Below, piece by piece: positions 45,100 to 52,793 of a DNA stretch of 64,000 nucleotides. The stretch's first letter is position 1; each line of letters opens with the position of its first letter. The stretch comes from Kiloniella laminariae DSM 19542 (lineage in GTDB: Bacteria > Pseudomonadota > Alphaproteobacteria > Kiloniellales > Kiloniellaceae). Both the position numbers and the translations under genes were made by a program. Under the pieces are notes generated by a model, which worked only from the letters and a program-made list of their open reading frames with translations, made no database searches and had not been told where the DNA came from. The stretch covers positions 1-64,000 of the forward strand of contig NZ_KB893138.1 of the NCBI RefSeq assembly GCF_000374005.1. Direction: 5' to 3'.

Positions 45100-45177
45100 T
45101 TGGTGTACAGCCAAAGGTTGTTTTGACAATTGACATCATTGAAACAAACTGAATGATAGCTTTCCTGTTTCTTTGTC

Positions 45178-45717
45178 ATGCGGATTGGGATCATGCATAT
45201 TCTTCTTGCTGTGTTGGGGGCTCTTGGGGGGCTGGCCTATTTTATCTGGCGGGTTCGGGCCACGACCACAGCTGCACGCGATGTGATTGAAGCAGCCGAT
45301 GATATCCGTTCGGCTGCCCGGCGTTTCGGCTATCAGCGGAAACTGAAGGCAAATCCCCTGGATGATGTTGAGGACAACAGACTTGTCGCAGCAGCAATTA
45401 TGGCGGCTTTTGCCCGTATGGACGGGGACTACACCCGTGAACAGCTGGAGGCGATCCATGCGGAATGTCAGAAGACCTTTGCTGCAACGGCCAAGGAGGC
45501 AGAGGAGATCACCGGGCAGGCCCGCTGGCTGATGGAGCAGGCAAGTAACCGGGACGAGGCTATTCGCCGCCTGAGCAAAAATTTGCGCAGCAGTCTGACA
45601 GATATGGAAAAACGCGACCTTCTGGCCATGGTAGAACGCATTGCCCGAATAGAGGGCGACAGTCTCAGGGATCTGCAAAAGGAAGCACTGGCTCGCTTGA
45701 AACACGCAATTTTCTAA
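45178..45717 (+). CDS. TerB-like / DjlA N-terminal-like membrane-anchored protein
   Basis: 179 residues (an ATG at 45193 is an alternative start). The N-terminal helix (HILLAVLGALGGLAYFIWRV) is a membrane anchor. The rest is helical, with a C-terminal TerB-type domain: VAAAIMAAFARMDGDYTREQ, then LLAMVERIARIEGD. TerB domains occur in tellurite-resistance systems and in DjlA; the acidic residues of such domains may bind metal. No ter genes are adjacent, so a tellurite link is not supported. It may form an operon with the YchJ gene 54 bp downstream. Confidence 0.75.
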   Translation: MRIGIMHILLAVLGALGGLAYFIWRVRATTTAARDVIEAADDIRSAARRFGYQRKLKANPLDDVEDNRLVAAAIMAAFARMDGDYTREQLEAIHAECQKTFAATAKEAEEITGQARWLMEQASNRDEAIRRLSKNLRSSLTDMEKRDLLAMVERIARIEGDSLRDLQKEALARLKHAIF

Positions 45718-45770
45718 GATATCCGCTGTTTTCTTTCATCTGTACTTTTCGGGAATAAAACGGGTTTGGT

Positions 45771-46193
45771 ATGACTGTTGATCTTTCTCTTTGCCCTTGC
45801 GGCAGTACGGGGCCCTATGAAAGTTGCTGCGGTGCTTTCCACTCGGGAACGGCCTTGCCCGAAACTGCAGAACAACTGATGCGTTCGCGCTACAGTGCCT
45901 ATGTTAAAGCAGAGATTGATTATCTGAAACAAACGCTCTGGCCTGCCTATCAAAAACAGTTTGATCCGGTTGGCACCCTGATACGGGCTAAGGACAGTCG
46001 CTGGATTGGCCTTGAAATACTTGCCAGTGGCGCGGGACAAAAGAAAGACAAAGAGGGTTTTGTCCTTTTTATTGCCCGCTCAGTTGTCAACGACAGGGCC
46101 AATGAACAGCGTGAAAAAAGCCTGTTCCGGCAAAAAGTAGGGCGCTGGTATTACCTCAGGGCCCTGCCTGAAAGCCAGTCAAAGAGCGACTGA
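45771..46193 (+). CDS. YchJ-like SEC-C motif protein (UPF0225)
   Basis: 140 residues. The N-terminal SEC-C zinc motif is clear (CPCGSTGPYESCCGAFH). The YchJ middle part is next (AEQLMRSRYSAYVKAEIDYL) and an NTF2-like C-terminal sheet (VGRWYYLRALPES). Family function unknown; the SEC-C motif of SecA binds zinc and SecB, but here it is a stand-alone protein. ATG 45771 follows CGGGTTTGGT. Confidence 0.88.
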   Translation: MTVDLSLCPCGSTGPYESCCGAFHSGTALPETAEQLMRSRYSAYVKAEIDYLKQTLWPAYQKQFDPVGTLIRAKDSRWIGLEILASGAGQKKDKEGFVLFIARSVVNDRANEQREKSLFRQKVGRWYYLRALPESQSKSD

Positions 46194-46209
46194 ACCTGAC
46201 TGCGACAAT

Positions 46210-46232
46210 TTGCCAATAAGAACTATTCGCAA
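46210..46232. promoter_or_regulatory. Fur-like palindrome upstream of ftrA
   Basis: The 23-bp imperfect palindrome with ends TTGC...GCAA and inner AATA/TATT (centre AGAAC) lies 70 bp before ftrA. It resembles alphaproteobacterial Fur sites (GCAAATnATTnGC-like). Together with the iron-uptake gene set, this makes iron repression likely. Not proven. Confidence 0.6.
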
Positions 46233-46302
46233 TGCATCTTTATCTTTGTTAGCGTTGTTTTATCGCCTCATCTGAGGCGCGATCAACTTAATATCAGAGG
46301 TA

Positions 46303-46857
46303 ATGATGATGAACGGCCTTTCCATGGGTGCGGCAGCCTTTGTCGTGGCAACTTTTCTGGCAACTCCTTTAGCTCAGGCCAAGGAATACCCCATTGGTGC
46401 ACCGCAAGAAGCCGGAGGGCTGGAGGTGGCGGCGGTGTATCTGCAGCCGATCACGATGGAGCCAGAGGGGATGATGCGTCCTGCAGTGGACTCGGACATC
46501 CATCTCGAGGCAGATATCCATGCCCTGGCAAACAACCCCAATGGCATGGCGGAGGGGGAATGGGTGCCCTATCTGAGTGTTTCTTACACCCTGACCAAAC
46601 TGGACAGCGGCGAGACCCAATCAGGCCCCCTGATGCCGATGGTGGCTGATGATGGCCCGCATTATGGCGACAATGTCAAACTGATGGGACCGGGTAAATA
46701 TCGACTGGATTTTAAGGTTTCGCCTCCTGGCAGCAGTGCTTCGGCTCCCTTTGGCCGTCACGTTGACAAGGAAACCGGTGTGGATCCCTGGTTTGAACCG
46801 CTCGTGACCAGCTATGAGTTTGTTTTTGCCGGCGTTGGCAAGGTCGGCAGCTATTAA
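46303..46857 (+). CDS. ftrA: Periplasmic iron-binding protein, P19/Tp34 type
   Basis: 184 residues with a signal peptide (cleavage near AQA-KEY). Three ATGs in a row (46303, 46306, 46309) follow AGAGG, so the exact start is unsure by two residues. The mature part is a P19-like immunoglobulin-fold domain with YPIGAPQEAGGLEVAAVYL, MEPEGMMRP (Met/Glu copper/iron site), DIHLEADIHA and a C-terminal HxD segment (GRHVDKETG). P19 homologues bind ferrous iron with copper and hand it to the FTR1 permease. First gene of ftrABCD. Confidence 0.9.
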   Translation: MMMNGLSMGAAAFVVATFLATPLAQAKEYPIGAPQEAGGLEVAAVYLQPITMEPEGMMRPAVDSDIHLEADIHALANNPNGMAEGEWVPYLSVSYTLTKLDSGETQSGPLMPMVADDGPHYGDNVKLMGPGKYRLDFKVSPPGSSASAPFGRHVDKETGVDPWFEPLVTSYEFVFAGVGKVGSY

Positions 46858-46872
46858 GCTAGCAGACATCCC

Positions 46873-46910
46873 GGAGCTGCGCTGTACCGTTGCGGGAAAG
46901 CCGCAGCTCC
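46873..46910 (+). promoter_or_regulatory. Hairpin between ftrA and ftrB
   Basis: A 9-bp perfect stem GGAGCTGCG (46873-46881) with CGCAGCTCC (46902-46910). No T run. It probably stabilises ftrA mRNA or acts as a partial attenuator. Confidence 0.6.
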
Positions 46911-46970
46911 CTCTCAATATCCTTTACAAGATATTGCCTTGTAACTCTTGTTGAAGTCAGGAGCAGGAAT

Positions 46971-47348
46971 ATGAAAAGCAGTTCTGGTCATAACAGATGC
47001 ACGATCGGCTGGATAAAGAGCGGAATTATTGTTGCTCTGGGGTTGTTTACCTTGAGCACTATGTCTGCGGCCTCGGACCTGCCGAGCTTTGATCTGGAGA
47101 TGAGGGACGGGCAGGTGATACCGCAACTGATCGAGGTCGAGGCGGGAACCACCTTCAAGATTGTTGTGCGCAACACCGGGACCATGCCCGCCGAGTTTGA
47201 AAGCCTGCGCCTGCGCAAGGAAAAGGTGCTTTCTCCGGGGGCGACATCCTTTGTGGTAATCCGCAAACTGTCACCCGGCAGTTACGAATTTTTCGATGAA
47301 TTCCATCTGGACAAAGAAAGTGCGCACGGTCTGATCGTTGCGCGCTAG
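46971..47348 (+). CDS. ftrB: Cupredoxin-like iron oxidase component
   Basis: 125 residues from ATG 46971 (AGGAGCAGG upstream). The frame opens at 46890, but the chosen start has the ribosome site. The N-terminal signal or anchor is followed by a cupredoxin domain: FDLEMRDGQVIPQLIEVEAG, FKIVVRNTGTMPAEFES, LSPGSYEFFDEF. The classical copper-binding His/Cys set is largely missing; EFFDEFH retains one His. This matches FtrB (EfeO-type cupredoxin) of Brucella and Bordetella, proposed to oxidise or shuttle Fe(II) for the permease. Confidence 0.85.
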   Translation: MKSSSGHNRCTIGWIKSGIIVALGLFTLSTMSAASDLPSFDLEMRDGQVIPQLIEVEAGTTFKIVVRNTGTMPAEFESLRLRKEKVLSPGATSFVVIRKLSPGSYEFFDEFHLDKESAHGLIVAR

Positions 47349-47440
47349 ACAGGCTGGTTCAGAATTACTTTGGTTCTTGAATATCTCTGATGAGAAATGC
47401 GCTAAGTACGATGAGTTCGCTGGTGAGAGGATGATGTCTC

Positions 47441-48289
47441 ATGACGATGCAGGTTTTTTTTATTGTCTGGCGTGAAAGTATCGAGGCACTGCTGGTCATC
47501 GGTATCCTCAATGTCTGGATCACGCATAATGCGGTTGCGTCTCCGGGACGGTACTATCTCTGGGGTGGTGTGCTTGCGGGACTGGCGGCGGCTGTTCTGC
47601 TGGCTGTCGCGCTGGTAGGCTTTGCCGAAAGTTTCACAGACGATGCGCAGGAATTGTTGCAGACAGCACTGGTGTTTGTCGCAACGGCCCTGATCGTCCA
47701 GATGGTCTTCTGGATGCGGCTGAAGGGGCGGAATCTTAAAAGGCAACTGGAGCAGGGTTTGGAAAAATCTGCGGAGAGTGGACAGTGGTGGGGCGTGTTT
47801 GTTCTGGCGTTGATTGCCGTTGCCAGAGAAGGCAGCGAAACGGTGGTCTTTCTTTACGGCATGCTTGCTGCAGGTCCAATCGCTGACAAGTATCAACTGG
47901 TTATGGCTGCGGGTGCCGGACTGACGCTGGCGCTTCTGACTTACAAGCTCTTGCAACTGGGGGGGAAGTTCCTGTCCTGGTCGCTGTTCTTTCGTCTGTC
48001 GGAAAGCCTGCTGCTGCTTCTGGCCTGTGCACTTTTTGTCACCGGGGTCGGGCAGCTGGTTTCTCTGGGTTTCATGCCCTATGGCGATCCCTTGTGGGAT
48101 CTCGGCTGGCTGCTGAATGATACGGGGCGGTTGGGCGGAATTATCGCATCACTGACGGGGTATCGGGCGGCACCTGATCTGGTTACTGTCGCAAGCTGGA
48201 TCGTGTTTTGGGGCGGAGTTTTTCTTCTGGGACAGCAGGTAGGAAAGCCGCATCGGCGTATAGCCGTGACAGAAAGGAAGCAGGTGTGA
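47441..48289 (+). CDS. ftrC: FTR1 family high-affinity iron permease
   Basis: 282 residues, seven predicted membrane helices. Both REXXE iron-path motifs are seen: WRESIEALLVIG in helix 1 and AREGSETVVF in helix 4. It has the length and layout of the FTR1/EfeU family. It works with FtrA, FtrB and FtrD to import ferrous iron across the inner membrane. Its stop overlaps the GTG start of ftrD (GTGA), showing translational coupling. Confidence 0.94.
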   Translation: MTMQVFFIVWRESIEALLVIGILNVWITHNAVASPGRYYLWGGVLAGLAAAVLLAVALVGFAESFTDDAQELLQTALVFVATALIVQMVFWMRLKGRNLKRQLEQGLEKSAESGQWWGVFVLALIAVAREGSETVVFLYGMLAAGPIADKYQLVMAAGAGLTLALLTYKLLQLGGKFLSWSLFFRLSESLLLLLACALFVTGVGQLVSLGFMPYGDPLWDLGWLLNDTGRLGGIIASLTGYRAAPDLVTVASWIVFWGGVFLLGQQVGKPHRRIAVTERKQV

Positions 48290-49695
48290 CTGTCTGTTCC
48301 TCCTCACGAAATTTTGCCCGCGAAGGGAAAGTCCGGTGGTTGGCGAGAGCCGGGGTCTGGTTGCAGGAACACCAAATTCTGATCCGCCGTATCCAGTGGG
48401 GTGTTGTCGCTTTCTATGCTTTGCTGTTGGTTGTTCCGGCTTTTTTACCATTGCCGGGCATCACCGCGCATATCTGGGATGATCTGACCACCTTCGCCCA
48501 GTTTGTCTTCTGGGGGATCTGGTGGCCCGGTGTGCTGATTTCCATGCTGTTGTTCGGGCGTTTGTGGTGTGGGGTTTTCTGTCCCGAAGGGGCCCTGTCA
48601 GAGTTTGCCAGTGAACGGGGGCGGGGGCTGGCTATTCCCCGTTGGGTGAAATGGCCGGGCTGGCCTTTTGCCGCCTTTGTCCTGACAACCGTTTATGGCC
48701 AGATGATCTCGGTGTATCAATATCCCAAAGCAGCTTTATTGATCCTGGGCGGATCGACCATTGGCGCTGTTGCGGTCGGTTACCTCTATGGTCGAAATAA
48801 AAGAGTCTGGTGCCGTTATCTCTGTCCGGTCAGTGGTGTTTTTGGCCTTCTGTCCAAACTCGCACCAATGCATTATGGCGTTGACCGTGCGGCTTGGGAT
48901 GCCAGTCCTCCGGGTCAAAAGCGCCAGATGGTCAACTGTGCGCCTCTGGTGCCGATACGGACAATGGAATCAGCTTCTCCCTGTCATATGTGCGGGCGCT
49001 GTAGCGGTTTTCACAACGCCATTGAGCTGAAGTCTCGCCGAGCAAATGAAGAGATTGTGCAGGTTTCCTCCAGAACAGCCCATCGATGGGACAGTCTGCT
49101 GATTATTGTCGGGCTGATCGGTGTTGCACTGGGGGCATTCCAGTGGTCTTCGAGCCCCTGGTTTATTGATATGAAACAGGGGCTGGCTCTCTGGCTGGTG
49201 GAACAGGGGATGATCTGGCCGCTGGAAACCACATTTCCCTGGTGGGTCCTGACCGACTATGCGGAAAAGAATGACGTACTGACCTTGCTGGATGGTACGA
49301 TCCTTCTGGTGTACATTGCGGCGACAACATTGTTTTTGTCTTTGGCTGTTTCCTTGTCACTGGCACTGGTGGTGCGTGTGACCGGGGCGTGGCAATGGCA
49401 GCGTTTTCACCATCTGGCGCAAGGATTGATCCCCTTTGCCGGGGGCGGTGTGATCCTGGGTCTTTCAGCCCAGACCTTTACCTTGTTACGGGCCGACGGA
49501 TTTGATCTGAACTGGGTTTCGCCTTTGCGGATGGTCTTTCTTCTGGGGGCCTTGTCCTGGTCTTTGTGGCTGGTGTGGTCAATATTACGCCAGCAGGCTG
49601 TCCCCGTTGGGCGCTCTTTGATCGGGGTGACTGCAATCTTTGCCGGTCTGCTTGTCCCGACCTATAGCTGGGTTCTGTTATTCTGGTTGTGGTAA
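48286..49695 (+). CDS. ftrD: Polyferredoxin-like membrane protein of the Ftr system
   Basis: 469 residues from GTG 48286, overlapping ftrC by 4 bp. The frame opening from 48208 lies within ftrC. Several membrane helices alternate with cysteine clusters in the NapH/RdxA style: LWCGVFCPEGALSEF, WCRYLCPVSGVFGLL and CHMCGRCSGFHNAIEL. Such proteins are proposed to pass electrons between the membrane and the periplasmic cupredoxin. The last gene of ftrABCD; a bidirectional terminator follows. Confidence 0.9.
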   Translation: MTVCSSSRNFAREGKVRWLARAGVWLQEHQILIRRIQWGVVAFYALLLVVPAFLPLPGITAHIWDDLTTFAQFVFWGIWWPGVLISMLLFGRLWCGVFCPEGALSEFASERGRGLAIPRWVKWPGWPFAAFVLTTVYGQMISVYQYPKAALLILGGSTIGAVAVGYLYGRNKRVWCRYLCPVSGVFGLLSKLAPMHYGVDRAAWDASPPGQKRQMVNCAPLVPIRTMESASPCHMCGRCSGFHNAIELKSRRANEEIVQVSSRTAHRWDSLLIIVGLIGVALGAFQWSSSPWFIDMKQGLALWLVEQGMIWPLETTFPWWVLTDYAEKNDVLTLLDGTILLVYIAATTLFLSLAVSLSLALVVRVTGAWQWQRFHHLAQGLIPFAGGGVILGLSAQTFTLLRADGFDLNWVSPLRMVFLLGALSWSLWLVWSILRQQAVPVGRSLIGVTAIFAGLLVPTYSWVLLFWLW

Positions 49696-49709
49696 AGCGG
49701 GTTGATAAA

Positions 49710-49748
49710 AAAAGCCCTGCGGAAATTATAAATTCCTGCAGGGCTTTT
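49710..49748. terminator. Bidirectional terminator, ftrD and chorismate mutase
   Basis: AAAAGCCCTGC (49710-49720) with GCAGGGCTTTT (49738-49748), inner GGAA/TTCC, flanked by A-runs and T-runs. It ends two converging transcripts. Confidence 0.92.
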
Positions 49749-49767
49749 AAAGGGCAGAAGCCTTTAC

Positions 49768-50058
49768 TCAGCTTTTGCGGATTTTCTTGTGATTGCGAAT
49801 AACTTCTTCAATGACGAAGTTGATAAACTGCTCGGAAAAATCCGGGTCGAGCTTGGCGGACTTTGCCAGGTCACGCAGGCGGGTAATCTGGCGCTGTTCC
49901 CGATCCGGGTCAGCAGGCGGCAGATCGTATTTCTTTTTGAACAGGCCGACTTTTTCGGTGACCTTGAAACGTTCAGAGAGCAGATAAATCAGGGCGGCAT
50001 CAATATTGTCAATGCTGTCGCGATATTCCGAGAGTTTTGCTTTCACTTCATCGGTCAT
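49768..50058 (-). CDS. Chorismate mutase, AroQ type
   Basis: 96 residues, all-helical AroQ domain, a normal length for a stand-alone monofunctional enzyme. Conserved pieces: LSEYRDSIDNIDAALIYLLSERF (active-site Arg and Arg/Glu partners), VGLFKKKYDLPPADPDREQ, and a final EQFINFVIEEVIRNHKKI with the catalytic Glu/Lys region. It converts chorismate to prephenate for Phe/Tyr synthesis. A strong GGGGAAAGAG ribosome site precedes the ATG. No signal peptide, so cytoplasmic. Not linked to pheA or tyrA here. Confidence 0.93.
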   Translation of the reverse strand: MTDEVKAKLSEYRDSIDNIDAALIYLLSERFKVTEKVGLFKKKYDLPPADPDREQRQITRLRDLAKSAKLDPDFSEQFINFVIEEVIRNHKKIRKS

Positions 50059-50282
50059 TTTATCTCTTTCCCCTCACCATCGTGCAGCATTCCGCAGGTC
50101 ATTCCGTACATCGTCATGCATTTTATTGCGCCTGTATAATTTTTTCAGTGCCGTTATATCCTGAAACCAGGTGGCCTGTTCCGTTTATTTCAAATGTTAT
50201 AATGCTGTTATAAATAGGCAAGGGGGCTGAGTAAAACAGAATACGCAGGGACAAGGGCGATCTTTTGCAAATGTAAAATAAA

Positions 50283-50606
50283 TCAAAACCCGGTTGCCAG
50301 GACATAAGCCCCGACAATCATGAAAGCAATCAGGAAGATGGCAAAGATAAAGCCTCTGCGCCATGTGGCCGAAGATCCTCGAAGTTCCAGGAAATCGAGC
50401 AGGAGCAGGCGGCATTTGAACAGCGTTGCGCCCATCAGGATGACAACGGAGAGAACACCGAGAGGAACTGTGTGTCCCCGGGTTTCAAGCGCATCGCCCG
50501 AAATGATGCTGATCACGGTCAGGCCGGACATCAAAGCCCAGGTCAGGAACAGTCTGGTCACCGGGGAGGAAAGTTTGGGAAAAACGGGCATGGCTTTACC
50601 TGACAA
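50283..50606 (-). CDS. norF: NorF-like / cytochrome c oxidase subunit IV family protein
   Basis: 107 residues, three predicted membrane helices, belonging to the prokaryotic COX4-like group. The second helix region VILMGATLFKCRLLLLDFLE has the conserved KxRxxLxxFLELR pattern of NorF. It overlaps norE by 11 bp on the same strand. In denitrifiers NorF with NorE is needed for full nitric oxide reductase activity. Neither norB nor norC is nearby. Confidence 0.8.
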   Translation of the reverse strand: MSGKAMPVFPKLSSPVTRLFLTWALMSGLTVISIISGDALETRGHTVPLGVLSVVILMGATLFKCRLLLLDFLELRGSSATWRRGFIFAIFLIAFMIVGAYVLATGF

Positions 50607-51270
50607 GATAGAGAACGGGATAGAGAATAAGCCAGATCAGATCGACCATATGCCAGAAGGAACAGGCGGTCTGGATGTTCTCGCGGCTGCTGTATCGACT
50701 GACCAGCCCAAGAATCGCGAGGCCGAAAATAACATGAGCTGCATGAAAGCCTGTCATTAGATAGAACAGGGTATAGAAACTGTTGGTCTCTATCGAGATG
50801 CCCAACGCGGCCTTGTCGCTGTATTCATAAAGTTTCAGGGCGAGAAAGAGAATTCCAAAACAGGCCGTGATCAAAAGATAGCGACGTGTCAGCGAAAGTC
50901 TGTTTTCTTTGCTGGCCTCGTTCGCCAGAGCGGCAAAAAGACCGCTGGTGATCAGGACGAGCGTATTCAAGCCACCGATCTGGCGGCTGAGCTGGGCCTG
51001 GGATTCCCGGAACAGATCCGGCTCCATGATAAAATTGACCGAATAGCCCGTGAGGAGCAAACCGAAAACCATCAGCTCGCTGATAATCAGAACCCACATC
51101 ATGGGGTTACCGGGCAGGCTGTCTAATGGGCCCCAGGCACTTTGCTCCCCAGAATTTTGTCTGGAGCCAGTTGTCTTATTTTCGGGGCCGGAGGTCTCGT
51201 TTTGGCCAGAAGCGAGCTCGGTCATATAGATCTCGTAGAGATCACTGTCTTTGTCTGGAGGGTTCTGCAT
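50596..51270 (-). CDS. norE: NorE-like / cytochrome c oxidase subunit III family protein
   Basis: 224 residues with a long hydrophilic N-terminal part (about 55 residues), then five membrane helices of the COX3 type. The line PGNPMMWVLIISELMVFG is the typical NorE opening helix, and FHAAHVIFGLAILG the conserved His-containing COX3 helix. The N-terminal segment is Asn/Glu/Gly-rich and probably disordered. GGCAAGAG precedes the ATG. A role in nitric oxide reductase maturation or activity is inferred from the family; the catalytic genes are not in the window. Confidence 0.82.
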   Translation of the reverse strand: MQNPPDKDSDLYEIYMTELASGQNETSGPENKTTGSRQNSGEQSAWGPLDSLPGNPMMWVLIISELMVFGLLLTGYSVNFIMEPDLFRESQAQLSRQIGGLNTLVLITSGLFAALANEASKENRLSLTRRYLLITACFGILFLALKLYEYSDKAALGISIETNSFYTLFYLMTGFHAAHVIFGLAILGLVSRYSSRENIQTACSFWHMVDLIWLILYPVLYLVR

Positions 51271-51405
51271 CTCTTGCCGGATTGTCCTGTACTTTTAAAT
51301 CAGGCCAATCTTGAGGGATGGAGACATGAAGGCAAGATGACATAATGCCGCTCAGGCCGTACAGAAGAAGGGATTGGTAATTTTTCTGATGCAATAACAG
51401 GGATT

Positions 51406-52233
51406 TTATTCAGTTCGGCTGGTAATAAGCCCCATGTGTCTGGTGATGATCTGTTCGATCACTCCTTCCTTTTGCATGGCCCGCAGAGCTTCATTGAGAT
51501 CCCGGAGACGTTTGGCACAGTTTGCTTCGCGGTTTATCAGGGCATACATGGCATTGGAGAGGATCGGTTCAGGCAGAACGCTAACCTGCCCTTTGAGGCC
51601 GAGATCCCGGATATGCTGCAGGCCTTCGACGTAGCCCAAAACAGCGTAGTCTGCCCGGTCATTGACCAGCATGGTGATCATATTATCGCTTTGCGGGACC
51701 TGGACAAAGTTGAGATGCACTTTGGCAAAATGATCAAAATCATCCCCGAGTGATCCCCCCAAAAGCCTCAATCCTGTACGTCCTATCAGATCTTCAGGGT
51801 TTGAAAGTGGAAATTCGTTTCCGGTTTTGACAAAAACGTTGAGGTCATCAGTGCCGATTTTTTCAGAGTAGTGGTATTTTAATGCCCGCTCGGAGTTCCA
51901 GTAGGCCCCGAGCACGATATCCAGGTTGCCCATTTCCAGGTCATAGAGAATGCGTTTCCAGGGGCGGTCAGTTTCGACTTCCATGGTCAGGCCGATCCGG
52001 GACAGAGCTTCGCGCATGCCGTCAACGACAATCCCGGTAAGTTCACCCTTATCGGTACGATAGGAAAAGGGGTACCAGTTGTTGATCCCGTTTGCGGAAA
52101 AGGAGGTGCAGCTTTCTGTCGCATGTACAGGCGGGGATAAGGCCAGGGTTACCCCGGAAAAAAATAAAACCAGAGTGAGGGACCTGAAGAAGGATAGCAT
52201 TGATCGGGCAGCCATCATTGCAAGAAAATCCAT
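51406..52233 (-). CDS. Orphan extracellular solute-binding protein family 3
   Basis: 275 residues (an ATG at 52200, MLSFFRSL, may be the real start as it gives a classic signal peptide ending VHA). The mature part shows FSANGINNWYPFSYRTDKGELTGIVVDGM-like features: WYPFSY, GIVVDGMREAL, then RPWKRILYDLEMGNLDIVLG in lobe 1 and TGLRLLGGSLGDDF in lobe 2. The PWKR motif is shared with the protein at 17383-18162. There are no adjacent transport genes. It lies upstream of, and divergent from, the riboswitch-bluB unit. Confidence 0.8.
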   Translation of the reverse strand: MDFLAMMAARSMLSFFRSLTLVLFFSGVTLALSPPVHATESCTSFSANGINNWYPFSYRTDKGELTGIVVDGMREALSRIGLTMEVETDRPWKRILYDLEMGNLDIVLGAYWNSERALKYHYSEKIGTDDLNVFVKTGNEFPLSNPEDLIGRTGLRLLGGSLGDDFDHFAKVHLNFVQVPQSDNMITMLVNDRADYAVLGYVEGLQHIRDLGLKGQVSVLPEPILSNAMYALINREANCAKRLRDLNEALRAMQKEGVIEQIITRHMGLITSRTE

Positions 52234-52560
52234 AAAAAAGCGGTGAAACTACGAGAAGGGCGTTCCCGAAAACATTTTCAGAATATCACACACGGGTGTG
52301 AATACAAAACTGTAGCTATAGAAATTGCTTGTCCTGGCGATAATATGCAGTGGTCTGTGGCATTTTGCCACTGAAGCAGGTTCGGGTTTCTTGGTTATAA
52401 GTATCTATCTGATTTTTAATAGTAATTCTGTGTTCTATCGGCTGTGATATCATTTTTATCCCCCTTGATTCGAGTTGATTTTTTTTCTTAATATCAGGGG
52501 GGCGGATGATTAGTATCCGGCTCTATTTTTTTCAGGTGTCCTGTTTCCCGCTTGCTTCAT
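52234..52560. other. Promoter region between solute-binding protein and riboswitch
   Basis: AT-rich DNA with no gene. It should hold the leftward promoter of the solute-binding protein and the rightward promoter of the riboswitch-bluB transcript. No strong -35/-10 pair stands out. Confidence 0.45.
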
Positions 52561-52745
52561 ATCAGGTCTTGGTCTGGTCCGGACGATTCATATGGAGGGG
52601 GCGGAACGGGAATAATCGGGAAGGCGGTGAAAATCCGCCACGTGCCCAGCGCTGTGAAGGGGATTGGCAGGCAAATGCCACTGGAGAGTTTTCCGGGAAG
52701 GGGCCTGACCAAGAGGAACCTGAGTCAGAAGACCGGCCTGAAAGA
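52561..52745 (+). promoter_or_regulatory. Cobalamin (B12) riboswitch
   Basis: An adenosylcobalamin-type aptamer. The conserved blocks in order are GGGAAGGCGGTGAAAATCCG, then GCCACTG (52676-52682, the family's B12-box core region), the CCGGGAAGG element and AGTCAGAAGACCGGCC before the closing helix. The P1 arms are CAGG near 52564 and CCTG at 52737. The aptamer ends about 50 bp before the bluB ATG. A short hairpin near the start region (GGAAA/TTTTCC at 52761-52778) may be the translational switch. Expected action: high cobalamin shuts bluB. Confidence 0.9.
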
Positions 52746-52793
52746 AGACAAAAGCATGTCTGGAAAGCAGGCTTTTCCATAAAGGGGACTGAT

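Noticed and set aside
52506-52793. N-terminal extension of bluB
   Set aside because: The DNA matches the cobalamin riboswitch consensus, so it is leader RNA and not protein.
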